Positions 8,569 through 20,870 of a DNA stretch of 64,000 nt are shown piece by piece; the stretch's first letter is position 1; each line of letters opens with the position of its first letter. The notes under the pieces are model-generated. The model saw only the letters and a program-made list of their open reading frames with translations, had not been told where the DNA came from and did no database searches. Position numbers and translations under genes: made by a program. Source of the DNA: Glycomyces fuscus (GTDB lineage Bacteria; Actinomycetota; Actinomycetes; Streptosporangiales; Streptosporangiaceae); NCBI GenBank assembly GCA_002529455.1, contig NYMS01000058.1, positions 124,001 to 188,000 of the forward strand, in the 5' to 3' direction.

Positions 8569-9798
8569 TTGAGTAACTCCTCCCTCCCCCGCACCGTCGG
8601 CCGCACCGGCCTGGCGGCCACCGCCGCCGCGTTCCTGGCCTTCGGCCTGGCCGCCCCCGCGGCCGCGGACCCCGCGGAGACCTACGAGGGCTCCGCCCGC
8701 GCGCAGTACGCCAACAAGGCCGAAAACGGCACGGACGTCGCCACCAGCGGCGGCACCATCGGCACCAGCCTCTTCAACCTGGAGCTCGAAGACGGCACGG
8801 TCCTGACGACCTACTGCATCGACTTCGAGACCAACATCCAGCGCGACGCCTGGTACCGCGAGGACGACTGGGCCAACTACCCCGGCAAGGGCGAGTTCGC
8901 CGCACCCGCCAAGGTCCACTGGATCCTCCAGAACGCCTACCCGGCCAAGACCGCCGAGGAGCTGGGCGCGGCCGCCGGTGTCGAGGGTCTGAGCCAACGG
9001 GACGCCCTGGGCGCCACGCAGGCCGCGATCTGGCACTTCAGCAACGGCGTGAACCTCGAGGAGCAGGGCAACTCCGAGGCGATCAAGGCGGTCTACGCCT
9101 ACCTGGTCGAGAACGCCGAGGAGATGCCGCAGACCGCCGAGCCCGCCCCGGCCCTGAGCATCACCCCGGGCACGGCCTCCGGCACCGCCGGTGAGACCGT
9201 CGGTGAGTTCCTCATCGAGACCAACGCCAGCGCCATCCCGGTCGCCTTGGAAGCCCCTGAGGGCGTGCAGCTGGTCGACCTGGAGAACGGTGAGCCCGTC
9301 ACCGAGGTCGGCAACGGCGACACCGTCGGCTTCTCCGTTCCGGCCGACGCCGAGGCGGGCCAGGCCAGCTTCACCCTGGAGACCAGCGCGACCGTCGCCA
9401 CCGGCCGCCTGTTCAAGGGTGAGGAGGAGTACCAGCCGACCCAGACCCTGATCACCGCCGAGGGCGGCGAGACCAGCGTGTCCGCGTCCGCCTCGGCCGA
9501 CTGGACCGTGGGCGGCGGCGAGACCCCGCCCCCCACCGACGAGCCCAGCGAGCCGGAGTCCCCCGAGCCCAGCGAGCCCGAGACCCCGGAGTCCCCGGAG
9601 CCGAGCACCCCGGCCGAGCAGCCCAGTGACAAGCCGTCCGAGCCCGCCGACGACCGGAACGAGCCGACCCTGCCGGTGACCGGTGGCGCGCTCGCGGGCC
9701 TGGTCGCCGCCGGTGTGGCCGCCCTGGGTGCCGGTGGCGGCGCCATCTACCTGAGCCGCAAGCGCAAGGCCGCCAACGGCCAGGACCTGGAGGGCTAG
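8569..9798 (+). CDS. Sortase-anchored thioester-domain (TQXA) surface protein
   Basis: A 409-aa wall-anchored protein expected to form an intramolecular Cys-Gln thioester for covalent binding to surfaces or partners. It has a signal peptide ending APAAADP, a TQXA domain (about 35-190) with the reactive Cys in LTTYCIDFET and the Gln in ATQAAIWHF, and a beta-sandwich stalk ending with VATGRLFKGEEEYQPTQTL. A Pro/Glu/Ser repeat linker (DEPSEPESPEPSEPE type) leads to the LPVTG sorting signal, a hydrophobic helix and a basic tail with an unusual extra AANGQDLEG. The start is TTG 8569; no good ribosome site precedes it, so the start is less certain than the gene. Closely related to the gene at 10798, with near-identical last ~140 bases. 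Confidence 0.9.
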   Translation: MSNSSLPRTVGRTGLAATAAAFLAFGLAAPAAADPAETYEGSARAQYANKAENGTDVATSGGTIGTSLFNLELEDGTVLTTYCIDFETNIQRDAWYREDDWANYPGKGEFAAPAKVHWILQNAYPAKTAEELGAAAGVEGLSQRDALGATQAAIWHFSNGVNLEEQGNSEAIKAVYAYLVENAEEMPQTAEPAPALSITPGTASGTAGETVGEFLIETNASAIPVALEAPEGVQLVDLENGEPVTEVGNGDTVGFSVPADAEAGQASFTLETSATVATGRLFKGEEEYQPTQTLITAEGGETSVSASASADWTVGGGETPPPTDEPSEPESPEPSEPETPESPEPSTPAEQPSDKPSEPADDRNEPTLPVTGGALAGLVAAGVAALGAGGGAIYLSRKRKAANGQDLEG

Positions 9799-9806
9799 CC
9801 CCCCTC

Positions 9807-9867
9807 CCGCCGTCCGAGGACGGCGGAGCCTGAGGGCCCGTTCCGTGGGAGACCACGGGACGGGCCC
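9807..9867 (+). terminator. Double-hairpin terminator after the second thioester gene
   Basis: Two consecutive stems: CCGCCGTCC/GGACGGCGG (9807-9826), then a 15-bp stem with a GAGA loop (9834-9867, arms beginning GGGCCCG and ending CGGGCCC). The first begins eight bases after the stop codon. Confidence 0.8.
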
Positions 9868-9904
9868 TTCGCGTTCCGCGCCGGTGACCCGACCCGCCGC
9901 GGTG

Positions 9905-10036
9905 TCACAGCACACCGAGGGCGATGGCCGCGACCAGTCCGTTGTTGCAGCAGTGCAGCACGAGCGAGGGGATGACGGACTCGTACCGGCGGTGCGGCCA
10001 GCCCGGCCAGAGGCCCAGGACCAGGGTGTGGGGCAT
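9905..10036 (-). pseudogene. Remnant of a CPBP-family membrane protease (C-terminal end only)
   Basis: The minus frame reads MPHTLVLGLWPGWPHRRYES and then VIPSLVLHCCNNGLVAAIAL before its stop. The LVLGL...SL(W)P-x-LxHxxNN pattern is that of the last two membrane helices of CPBP (Abi/CAAX-type) intramembrane proteases, including the conserved His and Asn. The sequence upstream in the frame (to about 10360) has no recognisable glutamate motif, so only the tail survives. It lies between the terminator of one thioester gene and a repeated element, as if carried in by insertion. Confidence 0.45.
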
Positions 10037-10354
10037 CAGCAGGGGGCCACGTGGACCAGGGAGAACATGACGTCCGAAGGGCACTCTTCGCCCCGGTTCC
10101 CCTCCCCGGAGGAGATGCGGAGCCGTGGAGGCCGGGCGGGTGGGGGCCGACCCCGAGGGAGTGCGGGTGCCGGGGAGACCGGACGGGCGGGGACCGGACC
10201 CGGTGGAGCCGGAGCGAGAGGTGGACGGGCGAGGACGGGCGGAGAAAGTCCGGTGAACCGGGGATGACGGTCCGGGAGCGTCCCCGGCCGCCGCCGACCG
10301 CCGCCGTGCGGCTGGTGCGCGAAGGGCGCGCGCGGGTCCGGCGCACCGGCGTGC
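10037..10354. other. Intergenic stretch, nothing recognised
   Basis: High-GC sequence upstream of the CPBP remnant. It may hold the degraded rest of that gene; no intact frame or hairpin stood out. Confidence 0.3.
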
Positions 10355-10451
10355 GGGCAGCACGAGACCGGAGCCCCTGGGGACCCCCCGCTATCCACGT
10401 TAGACCTGCGCGAATACGCGGCACCAGATCCGGTTTCCACCTGTGGACAAC
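10355..10451 (+). repeat. ~97-bp direct repeat, copy 1
   Basis: Matches 12163-12259 with scattered changes. Shared blocks include GGGCAGCACGA, GGGGACCCCCCG, TATCCACGTTAGA and CTGTGGACAAC. It lies upstream of the third thioester gene, while copy 2 lies just past that gene's terminator, so the repeats bracket the gene. Confidence 0.75.
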
Positions 10452-10533
10452 CCGGAACGGGAACTCGGCGTCCTCTCTGTGCACGCCCCTCGATTCCCCT
10501 CGGGCCCGGTACACGGTCCCGGTTTACACGGGG

Positions 10534-10562
10534 TTGGAGGGGACAGGACCTATCGCTAATAT
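10534..10562 (+). promoter_or_regulatory. Candidate promoter of the third thioester gene
   Basis: TTGGAG, 17 bases, TAATAT, with the same ATCGCTA run-in as the promoter at 8277-8305. The implied leader before the GTG at 10798 is about 230 bases. Apart from the promoter itself the two leaders are not alike. Confidence 0.6.
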
Positions 10563-10797
10563 CGGACTGGTACTAACAGCTTTCCGCTGTGGCCCGGACT
10601 CGGGTCCGGATCCGTCCCCGCAACCGACCGCCCCGGAGGGGTCTCCCCTCGGCCGGGCGGTCCCCGCCCCTCCGTGGCACTCCGCACACCGCTGTTGACC
10701 TGGCCACCCCCAGCAGCCGACCGCCACCGGCCGCCGCACGGCGGCCGTCCATGGTGAACGGCTCGGTTGGCACCGTGACATCCCCACAGGAAAAGAC

Positions 10798-12054
10798 GTG
10801 ACGTACGTGTCCCTCCCCCATTCCGTCGGGCGCGCGACTCTCGCCGCCTCCGCCGCCGCGTTCCTCGCCTTCGGGCTCGCCGCCCCGGCCTCCGCCGACC
10901 CGGTGGAGACCTACGAGGGCTCCGTCCGCGCCCAGTACCCCGCCACCGCGCAGAACGGTCACATCGTGACCATGCAGGGCGCCGACCCCGTCGGTGCCAG
11001 CCTGTTCGACCTGCGCCTGGAGAACGGCGACGTTCTCACGGCCTACTGCATCGACTTCAGCACCGACATCGTCGACCAGGCCTGGTACCTGGAGGACGAG
11101 TGGGCCAACTATCCCGGCAAGGGCGACTTCGCCGCACCCGGCAAGGTCCACTGGGTCCTCCAGAACAGCTACCCGAGCATCAGCGCGGCTGACCTGGCCG
11201 CCGCGGCCCAGGTGAGGGCGTTGACCGACGCCGAGGCCCTGACCGCCACGCAGGCCGCGATCTGGCACTTCAGCAACGGCATGGAGCTGTCCCGGGTCAC
11301 CGCGAACTCCGACGTCAGCGGGAGGGTCGACTCCGGTGCGGTGACCAAGGTCTACCGCTACCTGGTGGAGGAGGCCGTGGAACTGGAGCAGGAGCCGGAG
11401 CCCACGCTCAGCATCACGCCGCACGAGGCCTCCGGCAGTGCGGGCGAGACGATCGGTGAGTTCCTCGTCGAGACCAGTGACGAGGACGGCATCGAGGTCA
11501 GGGTCGAGGCCCCCGAGGGCGTCGAGGTCCAGCTGGTCGACCTGGAGAGCGGCCAGCCCGTCAGCACGGTCAACAACGGCGACACCGTCGGACTGGCCGT
11601 TCCGGAGGGCGCGGCGGACGGGACCGCCTCCTTCTCCCTGGAGACCACGGCCACCGTGCGGTCCGGCCGCCTGTTCAAGGGCGAGGAGGACTACCAGCCG
11701 ACCCAGACCCTGATCACCGCCGAGGACAGCGAGGTCACCGTCTCCGCCTCGGCCTCGGTCTCCTGGACCGGCGGCGGCGAGACCACGCCTCCCACCGACG
11801 AGCCCAGCGAGCCGGAGTCCCCCGAGCCGAGTGAGCCCGAGAGCCCGGAGCCGTCCCCGAGCGACGAGCCCTCCGAGCCCTCCGACGAGCCGTCCGAGCC
11901 CGCCGACGACCGGAACGAGCCGACCCTGCCGGTGACCGGTGGCGCGCTCGCGGGCCTGGTCGCCGCCGGTGTGGCCGCGCTCGGCGCGGGTGGCGGCGCC
12001 ATCTACCTGAGCCGCAGGCGCAAGGCCGCCAACGGCCAGGACCTGGAGGGCTAG
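10798..12054 (+). CDS. Sortase-anchored thioester-domain (TQXA) surface protein
   Basis: A 418-aa paralogue of the protein at 8569 with the same order: signal peptide ending PASADP; TQXA domain with Cys in LTAYCIDFST and Gln in ATQAAIWHF; stalk ending RSGRLFKGEEDYQPTQTL; a longer acidic Pro/Ser/Glu repeat linker; LPVTG; hydrophobic helix; and the tail AANGQDLEG. The start is GTG 10798 with AGGA seven bases upstream. The TQXA domain carries an extra ~10 residues (ANSDVSGRVDSG) after TQAAIWHFSNG compared with the paralogue. Presumed to form a covalent adhesin at the cell wall; the target is unknown. Confidence 0.9.
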   Translation: MTYVSLPHSVGRATLAASAAAFLAFGLAAPASADPVETYEGSVRAQYPATAQNGHIVTMQGADPVGASLFDLRLENGDVLTAYCIDFSTDIVDQAWYLEDEWANYPGKGDFAAPGKVHWVLQNSYPSISAADLAAAAQVRALTDAEALTATQAAIWHFSNGMELSRVTANSDVSGRVDSGAVTKVYRYLVEEAVELEQEPEPTLSITPHEASGSAGETIGEFLVETSDEDGIEVRVEAPEGVEVQLVDLESGQPVSTVNNGDTVGLAVPEGAADGTASFSLETTATVRSGRLFKGEEDYQPTQTLITAEDSEVTVSASASVSWTGGGETTPPTDEPSEPESPEPSEPESPEPSPSDEPSEPSDEPSEPADDRNEPTLPVTGGALAGLVAAGVAALGAGGGAIYLSRRRKAANGQDLEG

Positions 12055-12064
12055 TCCCCCTTCC

Positions 12065-12125
12065 GGCCGCCGCGGGGCGGCCGTGGCCGAGGGCCCGTCC
12101 CGGAACAGTTCCGGGGCGGGCCCTC
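12065..12125 (+). terminator. Double-hairpin terminator after the third thioester gene
   Basis: GGCCGCC/GGCGGCC (12065-12082) followed by a 17-bp stem, GAGGGCCCG...CGGGCCCTC, with a CAG loop (12089-12125). The same two-stem layout as at 9807-9867. Confidence 0.8.
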
Positions 12126-12162
12126 GGCGTTGGCGCCCATGACCGTCGCCGGAACGACGCGA

Positions 12163-12259
12163 GGGCAGCACGAAACCGGGAAGCCCCGGGGACCCCCCGA
12201 TATCCACGTTAGAGCCGCGTGCGGACGCCCCACCAGCCAGGATTCCGCCTGTGGACAAC
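12163..12259 (+). repeat. ~97-bp direct repeat, copy 2
   Basis: Partner of 10355-10451. It lies between the terminator of the third thioester gene and the end of gatA. The rest of the gap to 12413 holds no gene that I can see. Confidence 0.75.
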
Positions 12260-12413
12260 GCCCCGCTGGTTGCCGGAACCCGGCGGCCTCTCCTCCGAAG
12301 CGCGCGGAGCCGCTGGCGGAACCCAGGGGCTCCCGGACGCCGACAACGCGGCGCCCGCCGTCCCTCCCCGGGGACGGCGGGCGCTCGGATGCCACTGCCG
12401 CGGCCGCTGGCTC

Positions 12414-13913
<1,500 letters not shown>

Positions 13914-13916
13914 CGG

Positions 13917-14216
13917 TTACTCACCCTCCCCGAGGATCCGCGGGACCCGGAAGCGCTGGTCCTCCACCGCCGGGGCGCCGGCCAGTGCCTGGTCGTGGGC
14001 GAGGCCGGGCCTGGCCTCGTCGGGGCGGTAGACGTTGGTCAGCGGCAGGGCGTGCGAGCTGGGCGGGATGTCGCCCTGGGCGACCTCCTGCACCTTGGCC
14101 ACGGCGGTCAGGATGTCACCGAGCTGGGCGGCGAGCGTGTCGAGCTCGCTCTCGTCGAGCGCCAGCCGCGACAACCGGGCGAGGTGTGCGACCTCATCGC
14201 GGGTGATGGCGGTCAT
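13917..14216 (-). CDS. gatC: Aspartyl/glutamyl-tRNA(Asn/Gln) amidotransferase subunit C
   Basis: The 99-aa small subunit that wraps around GatA and steadies GatCAB. It opens [20 protein letters not shown] and carries the conserved [14 protein letters not shown] helix and the R(P)DEARPGLA...L.NAP-type C-terminal belt, here [20 protein letters not shown]. First gene of the gatCA pair. No clear ribosome site is seen before the ATG at 14216. Confidence 0.95.
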   Translation of the reverse strand: MTAITRDEVAHLARLSRLALDESELDTLAAQLGDILTAVAKVQEVAQGDIPPSSHALPLTNVYRPDEARPGLAHDQALAGAPAVEDQRFRVPRILGEGE

Positions 14217-14356
14217 GGATGCGAACCGTTTCTTCGGCGGAAGGACTATCGCCACCAATCCTATGGCGCCGGATCCGGTCCCGGCGCCGGTCGGCCGACG
14301 GGGGCCCGACTGCTCGCGGACGCCCGCCGGTGGCGGCTCCGGGGGTGCGCCGCGGG

Positions 14357-16405
14357 TCAGACGCGGGTTCCGGCCGCGGTCCCGCCGTTGTGCGCGGCGA
14401 CCCAGTCGGCGACCTCCCGGGCGGTCAGCGGCGCGGAGAAGTGGTGGCCCTGGGCGGCGTGGCAGCCGGTGTCGCGGGCGGCGCGGGCGAGTTCGCCGTT
14501 CTGGACGCCCTCGGCGGTGGCGCGCATGCCCAGCGCCTTGACCAGGGCGATGGCGGCGCGGACGACGGTGTGGCCGCTGTCGGACCGGTCCACCAGGCGT
14601 GCGGTGAAGGACTCGTGGATCTTGACCTCGTCCAGGGGCAGCCCGGCGAGCTGGGCGAGGGTGAAGTGACCGGTGCCGAAGTCGTCCAGGGACAGGCCGA
14701 CGCCGAGGTCGCGTAGGCGCCGGACGGCCGCGGTGGCGGCTTCGGTGTCGCTGATCAGCGCGTGCTCGCCGATCTCCAGGACCAGCCGGTCGGCCGGTAC
14801 GCCGTGCTCGCGCAGCGCGGAGGCGACGGTGGCGGGCAGCGCGGGGTCGAGCAGTTCGCGCACGCCGAGGTTGACGGCGACGGGCAGGTCGAGGCCCTCG
14901 GCGTGCCAGCGGGCCGCGCGGGCCAGGGTGATGTCCAGGACCTGGCCGGTGAAGGCGCGCAGCAGGTTGGACTGCTCCACGACCGGCATGAACTCCTCGG
15001 GGGTGAGCAGTCCGCGGCTGGGGTGGCGCCAGCGGGCGAGGGCCTCCAGTCCGATGGGGCGTTCGTCGCCCAGGTCGACCTTGGGCTGGTAGTGCATCTC
15101 CAGGGCGCCCTCGGACAGGCCGCGGCGCAGTTCGGTGTACAGGCTGAGCCGGGCGGTGGAGTTGCGGTCCTTGCCGGGGTCGTAGGACTCCACGCCGGTG
15201 CGGTCGGCCTTGGCGACGTACATGGCCACGTCGGCGCGCTGCATGAGGAGCGCGAAGTCGGGCGCGTCGTGGGGGTGCAGGGCGATGCCGATGCTGGCCT
15301 GGAGGTCGAAGTCCATGCCGTCCAGGCGGACCGGCTCGGCGAGGGCTCCGCGCAGCCGGAAGGCCACCTCGCACGCGGAGGGGTTGTCGCGGACCTGGGG
15401 CAGCAGGACGGCGAACTCGTCCCCGCCCAGGCGGGAGACGAGGTCTCCGGGGCGGACGCTGTGGGTGAGCCTGCGCGCGACGGTCTGCAGGAGGCGGTCG
15501 CCGGTGGGGTGGCCCAGGGTGTCGTTGACCTCCTTGAACCGGTCGAGGTCGAGCAGGAGCAGGCCGACGCTGCCGCCGCGCTGCTGGGCGTGGGCGATCT
15601 CCTCGCGGGCGCGGAGGGTGAGGAGCTTGCGGTTGGCCAGGCCGGTGAGTTCGTCGTGGTTGGCCTGGTGGTCGCGTTTGACCGACAGCATGGCGCTCGT
15701 GTAGAGCGCGCCGAGCGGGAGGGCGAACAGCGGGACGTAGAGCACCGAGTGGGTGGCGGCCACGACCACGAGCGGGGCGAGGCTGAGCAGGACGCCGTTG
15801 ACGTGCACCTGCTGGAGCAGGCCCTTGGACATGACCTGTCGGAGGGTGACGCGTTCGTGCATGGCCACCGCGCACAGGACCAGGACGCGGTTGACCGCGA
15901 AGTAGCCCGCGCCGGCGAGGGCGACGGCCAGGAGTTCGCCCGCGGCGGGCAGCCACGTGCCCTGGACGGCTCCGGGCAGCAGGAGGCGCAGGACGGCGTC
16001 GGCGACGCCGAGCGAGAGCGTGTACTGGGCCGCGTTGAAGGCGATGCGGTGGGGGGCGTGGCCGCGCGCGAACCCGGAGACGGAGGTGGCGATCACCTGG
16101 ACCAGGGCGGCCACGGGCAGGCCGTGGAGGATGACCAGCGCGAGGGAGAAGGGCAGCGAGGTGGGCACGCCGTCGCCGGGCGCCTGGCCGGGGAGGGAGA
16201 GGGGTCTCAGCTCACCGACGACGATCATGCACAGCAGGACCCAGGTGAGCGGTTCGACGGCGAGCGCGCGCAGCTCGTCCGTGCCCAGCCCGAGGCCGGA
16301 GAGGACGAGCAGGACCGCCCCGGCGGCCGTGGCGCCCAGCATGTACAGCCAGAGCGGTGTCCCGACCCGGGGACCGATGTCCCGTGTGCTGTTGGGATCC
16401 TTCAT
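14357..16405 (-). CDS. Membrane-bound GGDEF-EAL cyclic-di-GMP protein
   Basis: A 682-aa protein with an N-terminal membrane region (about 1-250, several hydrophobic segments; similar in kind to MHYT/MASE sensors but unassigned). A GGDEF domain with [13 protein letters not shown] and an RPGD inhibitory site six to nine residues before the motif is followed by an EAL domain with [41 protein letters not shown] and ATAEGV. Both activities look possible; the K(I/V)D Asp is His here. ATG 16405 was chosen because GAGGAC precedes it and the charged start leads into the first helix; an upstream ATG would add 39 residues of low-complexity sequence. Together with the protein at 1920-4625 it flanks gatCAB. 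Confidence 0.87.
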   Translation of the reverse strand: MKDPNSTRDIGPRVGTPLWLYMLGATAAGAVLLVLSGLGLGTDELRALAVEPLTWVLLCMIVVGELRPLSLPGQAPGDGVPTSLPFSLALVILHGLPVAALVQVIATSVSGFARGHAPHRIAFNAAQYTLSLGVADAVLRLLLPGAVQGTWLPAAGELLAVALAGAGYFAVNRVLVLCAVAMHERVTLRQVMSKGLLQQVHVNGVLLSLAPLVVVAATHSVLYVPLFALPLGALYTSAMLSVKRDHQANHDELTGLANRKLLTLRAREEIAHAQQRGGSVGLLLLDLDRFKEVNDTLGHPTGDRLLQTVARRLTHSVRPGDLVSRLGGDEFAVLLPQVRDNPSACEVAFRLRGALAEPVRLDGMDFDLQASIGIALHPHDAPDFALLMQRADVAMYVAKADRTGVESYDPGKDRNSTARLSLYTELRRGLSEGALEMHYQPKVDLGDERPIGLEALARWRHPSRGLLTPEEFMPVVEQSNLLRAFTGQVLDITLARAARWHAEGLDLPVAVNLGVRELLDPALPATVASALREHGVPADRLVLEIGEHALISDTEAATAAVRRLRDLGVGLSLDDFGTGHFTLAQLAGLPLDEVKIHESFTARLVDRSDSGHTVVRAAIALVKALGMRATAEGVQNGELARAARDTGCHAAQGHHFSAPLTAREVADWVAAHNGGTAAGTRV

Positions 16406-16649
16406 GCCTGGTCCTCGCGAGGGGGCCGTGGGGTACGGCGGCGCCGGATGGTGCCGCCGCTCCTGCTCGGGGTTCCCAGCATCCGGCCACCCCTCATGAC
16501 CGAATCCTGGTTTCGGATACACCCGCGTTCCGGGCGTTACCGTCCACCTTACGTGGCTTCGTCACCAACTGTCGCTTGCCAGGGACTATCAGTTAACCAA
16601 GGAGGGGCTACGTGTGGTGAGAGAACCCCAAAAAGGTACGCGGGTCCGT
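16406..16649. other. Intergenic stretch between ligA and the GGDEF-EAL gene
   Basis: Contains a purine-rich AAGGAGGGG at about 16600 followed by a GTG, but the frame that follows is a shadow of ligA with no protein features. Otherwise nothing seen. Confidence 0.35.
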
Positions 16650-16690
16650 CACGGCCGCGGGCCCGGTGCGTCCGGGGTCCCGCGGCCGTG
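16650..16690 (-). terminator. Terminator of ligA
   Basis: A 12-bp stem, CACGGCCGCGGG/CCCGCGGCCGTG, starting 25 bases past the ligA stop. On the minus strand a five-T run follows about 16 bases later (complement of 16630-16634). Confidence 0.65.
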
Positions 16691-16714
16691 GTCAGCGGGT
16701 GCGGTCCGCCGCCC

Positions 16715-19060
<2,346 letters not shown>

Positions 19061-20104
19061 CTACCTGCGGGGCTCGTCCCGTAGGACCCGGGCACCGGCG
19101 CGGGAGGCGCTCAGGGCCGCCCTCGCGTGGCCGGGTGAGGCGCCCGCCAGCCCGCACGTGGGCGTGGTGACCACGGCGCGGGAGAGCAGGTCGGGGGAGA
19201 ATCCCAGCCGGTTCCACAACTCGCGAACAGGATCGACGGTAGCGGCGGGGTCCGACATTCGGGCGGCCTGCGCGGGCGTGCCGTCGTCGGTGGAGGGGAC
19301 CACGCCGAGCAGGAGTCCGGCGCCCGCCTCCACGGCCGTGCCGACCACCTCGTCGTGGTCGCGGGTGAGGAGGAGGGCGTTGAGGCTCAGCGCCCGGGCG
19401 CCGCTGCGGCGCAGCAGGTCGACGGGGACGCCGGGGGCGCAGCAGTGCGCGGCGGGGACGGCCCCGGTGTCGGCGATCGCGGCGAAGAGGATGCGCAGGG
19501 CGGCCTCGACGCGCATCCGGTCGACGGCGGGCAGGCGGCCGTAGCCGCTGGCGGTGGGCAGGGAGCCCAACAGGACCGCGGGCAGTGAGGGTTCGTCGAC
19601 CTGGACGAGGAGCCGGGCGCCGGGGACCCGCCTGCGGACCTCGGCCAGGTGCGCCAGGACGCCCTCCAGGTGGGACTCGGCCAGGTCGCGGCAGGCTCCC
19701 GGGTCGGAGACCAGGCGCTGCCCGTTGCGCAGCTCGACCGACGCCGCCAGGGTCCACGGCCCGGCGACCTGGACCTTGAGGGTGCCGGCGAAGCCGTGGG
19801 CGTGCTCGGTGAGGGCGTCGAGGTCGTAGGACATGAGGCTGGCCGCGCGGCCCAGGTCGCGCCCCGGGCTGTCGGCGACGCGCCAGCCGCTGGGCTGGAC
19901 CTCCAGGGGGAACTCCACCAGGAGGCCGCCGGTGCGGCCGACCATGTCGGCGCCGACGCCGCGCGCGGGCAGTTCGGGCAGGTGCGGCAGGTCGGGGAGT
20001 TCGCCGAGGACGGTGCGCATCGCCTCGTCGGGGTCCTCTCCCGGCCAGGACCCGACCCCGGTGGAGGACGCCGCGGGCCAGGGGTAGGGGTGCTGTTCGC
20101 TCAC
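19061..20104 (-). CDS. MetE-like methionine synthase family protein
   Basis: A 347-aa single-domain relative of the C-terminal, zinc-binding half of cobalamin-independent methionine synthase. Visible signatures are ATGVGS-like STGVGSWPG near the start, VQVDEPSLPAVL, the zinc ligands in AAHCCAPG and the last Cys in TTPTCGLAGASP. The family is common next to ligA and mnmA in actinomycetes; its true methyl donor is not settled, so I do not use metE. The start GTG 20104 (VSEQHPYPW) is preferred to a TTG three codons upstream. The 35-base gap to the DedA-like gene suggests co-transcription. Confidence 0.8.
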   Translation of the reverse strand: MSEQHPYPWPAASSTGVGSWPGEDPDEAMRTVLGELPDLPHLPELPARGVGADMVGRTGGLLVEFPLEVQPSGWRVADSPGRDLGRAASLMSYDLDALTEHAHGFAGTLKVQVAGPWTLAASVELRNGQRLVSDPGACRDLAESHLEGVLAHLAEVRRRVPGARLLVQVDEPSLPAVLLGSLPTASGYGRLPAVDRMRVEAALRILFAAIADTGAVPAAHCCAPGVPVDLLRRSGARALSLNALLLTRDHDEVVGTAVEAGAGLLLGVVPSTDDGTPAQAARMSDPAATVDPVRELWNRLGFSPDLLSRAVVTTPTCGLAGASPGHARAALSASRAGARVLRDEPRR

Positions 20105-20140
20105 ATCGCCCAAGGTTAGGGCAACGCCGGGCGGGGGGTG

Positions 20141-20740
20141 CTACCGGTGGGACGCGCCGGAGCGGTGCGTGTCGGCGCCGCCGCCCCCGGGCGCGTCGGC
20201 GGGGACCCCGTCGGCGGCGCCTCCGGGGTCGCCGGAGGCCTCCTCGACCGTGTCCGCGGGGACCCCGTCGGCGGGGCGGGAGCGGCGGGAGCGCAGCACC
20301 ATCGCGGCCACGACCGCCGCGGCGAGCGCGGCCACGCCGAGGGCCGCCCACGGCGAGTCCAGGAACAGGGAGAGCCAGGTGCCCACCAGGCCGCCGATGA
20401 CCACGCCCCACAGGCCCGCCCAGATCAGCGATCCGACGAACATCGCGGCGAGGTAGCGCGGGAAGCGCATGCGCATGGCGCCCGCGGCGAGGTTGACGGC
20501 GGTCTGCACGCCGACGGTGCAAAAGCTCAGGGTGACCACAGGCGCGCCGTAGCGGTCGATGCGCCGCCGGGCGGCGTCCAGCCGGGGGCCGAGTCTGGCG
20601 CCCGCGCGGCTGCGGGACACCCCGGCGCCCAGGCCGCGGCCGATCCAGTACGTGGCCTGGGCACGGCACAGGACCACGCCGAGCAGCGTGAAGTAGACGA
20701 TCCAGAACGGCTGGCCGTCGAGGAAATCGAACTCCGGCAT
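20141..20740 (-). CDS. DedA/VTT-type membrane protein
   Basis: A 199-aa integral membrane protein. It has four to five hydrophobic segments and the DedA core: an Arg-rich cytoplasmic turn followed by YGAPVVTLSFCTVGVQTAVN and LAAGAMRMRFPRYLAAMFVG. The C-terminal ~45 residues are a soluble Asp/Gly/Ala-rich tail. The family handles lipid-carrier recycling or membrane lipid exposure in other bacteria; which of these applies here cannot be told from sequence. Confidence 0.72.
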   Translation of the reverse strand: MPEFDFLDGQPFWIVYFTLLGVVLCRAQATYWIGRGLGAGVSRSRAGARLGPRLDAARRRIDRYGAPVVTLSFCTVGVQTAVNLAAGAMRMRFPRYLAAMFVGSLIWAGLWGVVIGGLVGTWLSLFLDSPWAALGVAALAAAVVAAMVLRSRRSRPADGVPADTVEEASGDPGGAADGVPADAPGGGGADTHRSGASHR

Positions 20741-20870
20741 GGGCAGGCCCCCTCACCTCGCCCCGCAACTATGCTATGCCTTACCTAAGTTCGGCAAGGG
20801 ATCGCGGGCGGCGAACCAGGTGGCACGGCCCACTACGGCCGCACCGGGCCGCCCGTCCCCGGCGGTCCGC

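Noticed and set aside
16600-16700. Small plus-strand gene after AAGGAGGGG near ligA
   Set aside because: The frame runs into the ligA terminator and then antisense through ligA; codons give Ala/Ser/Gly-rich shadow sequence.
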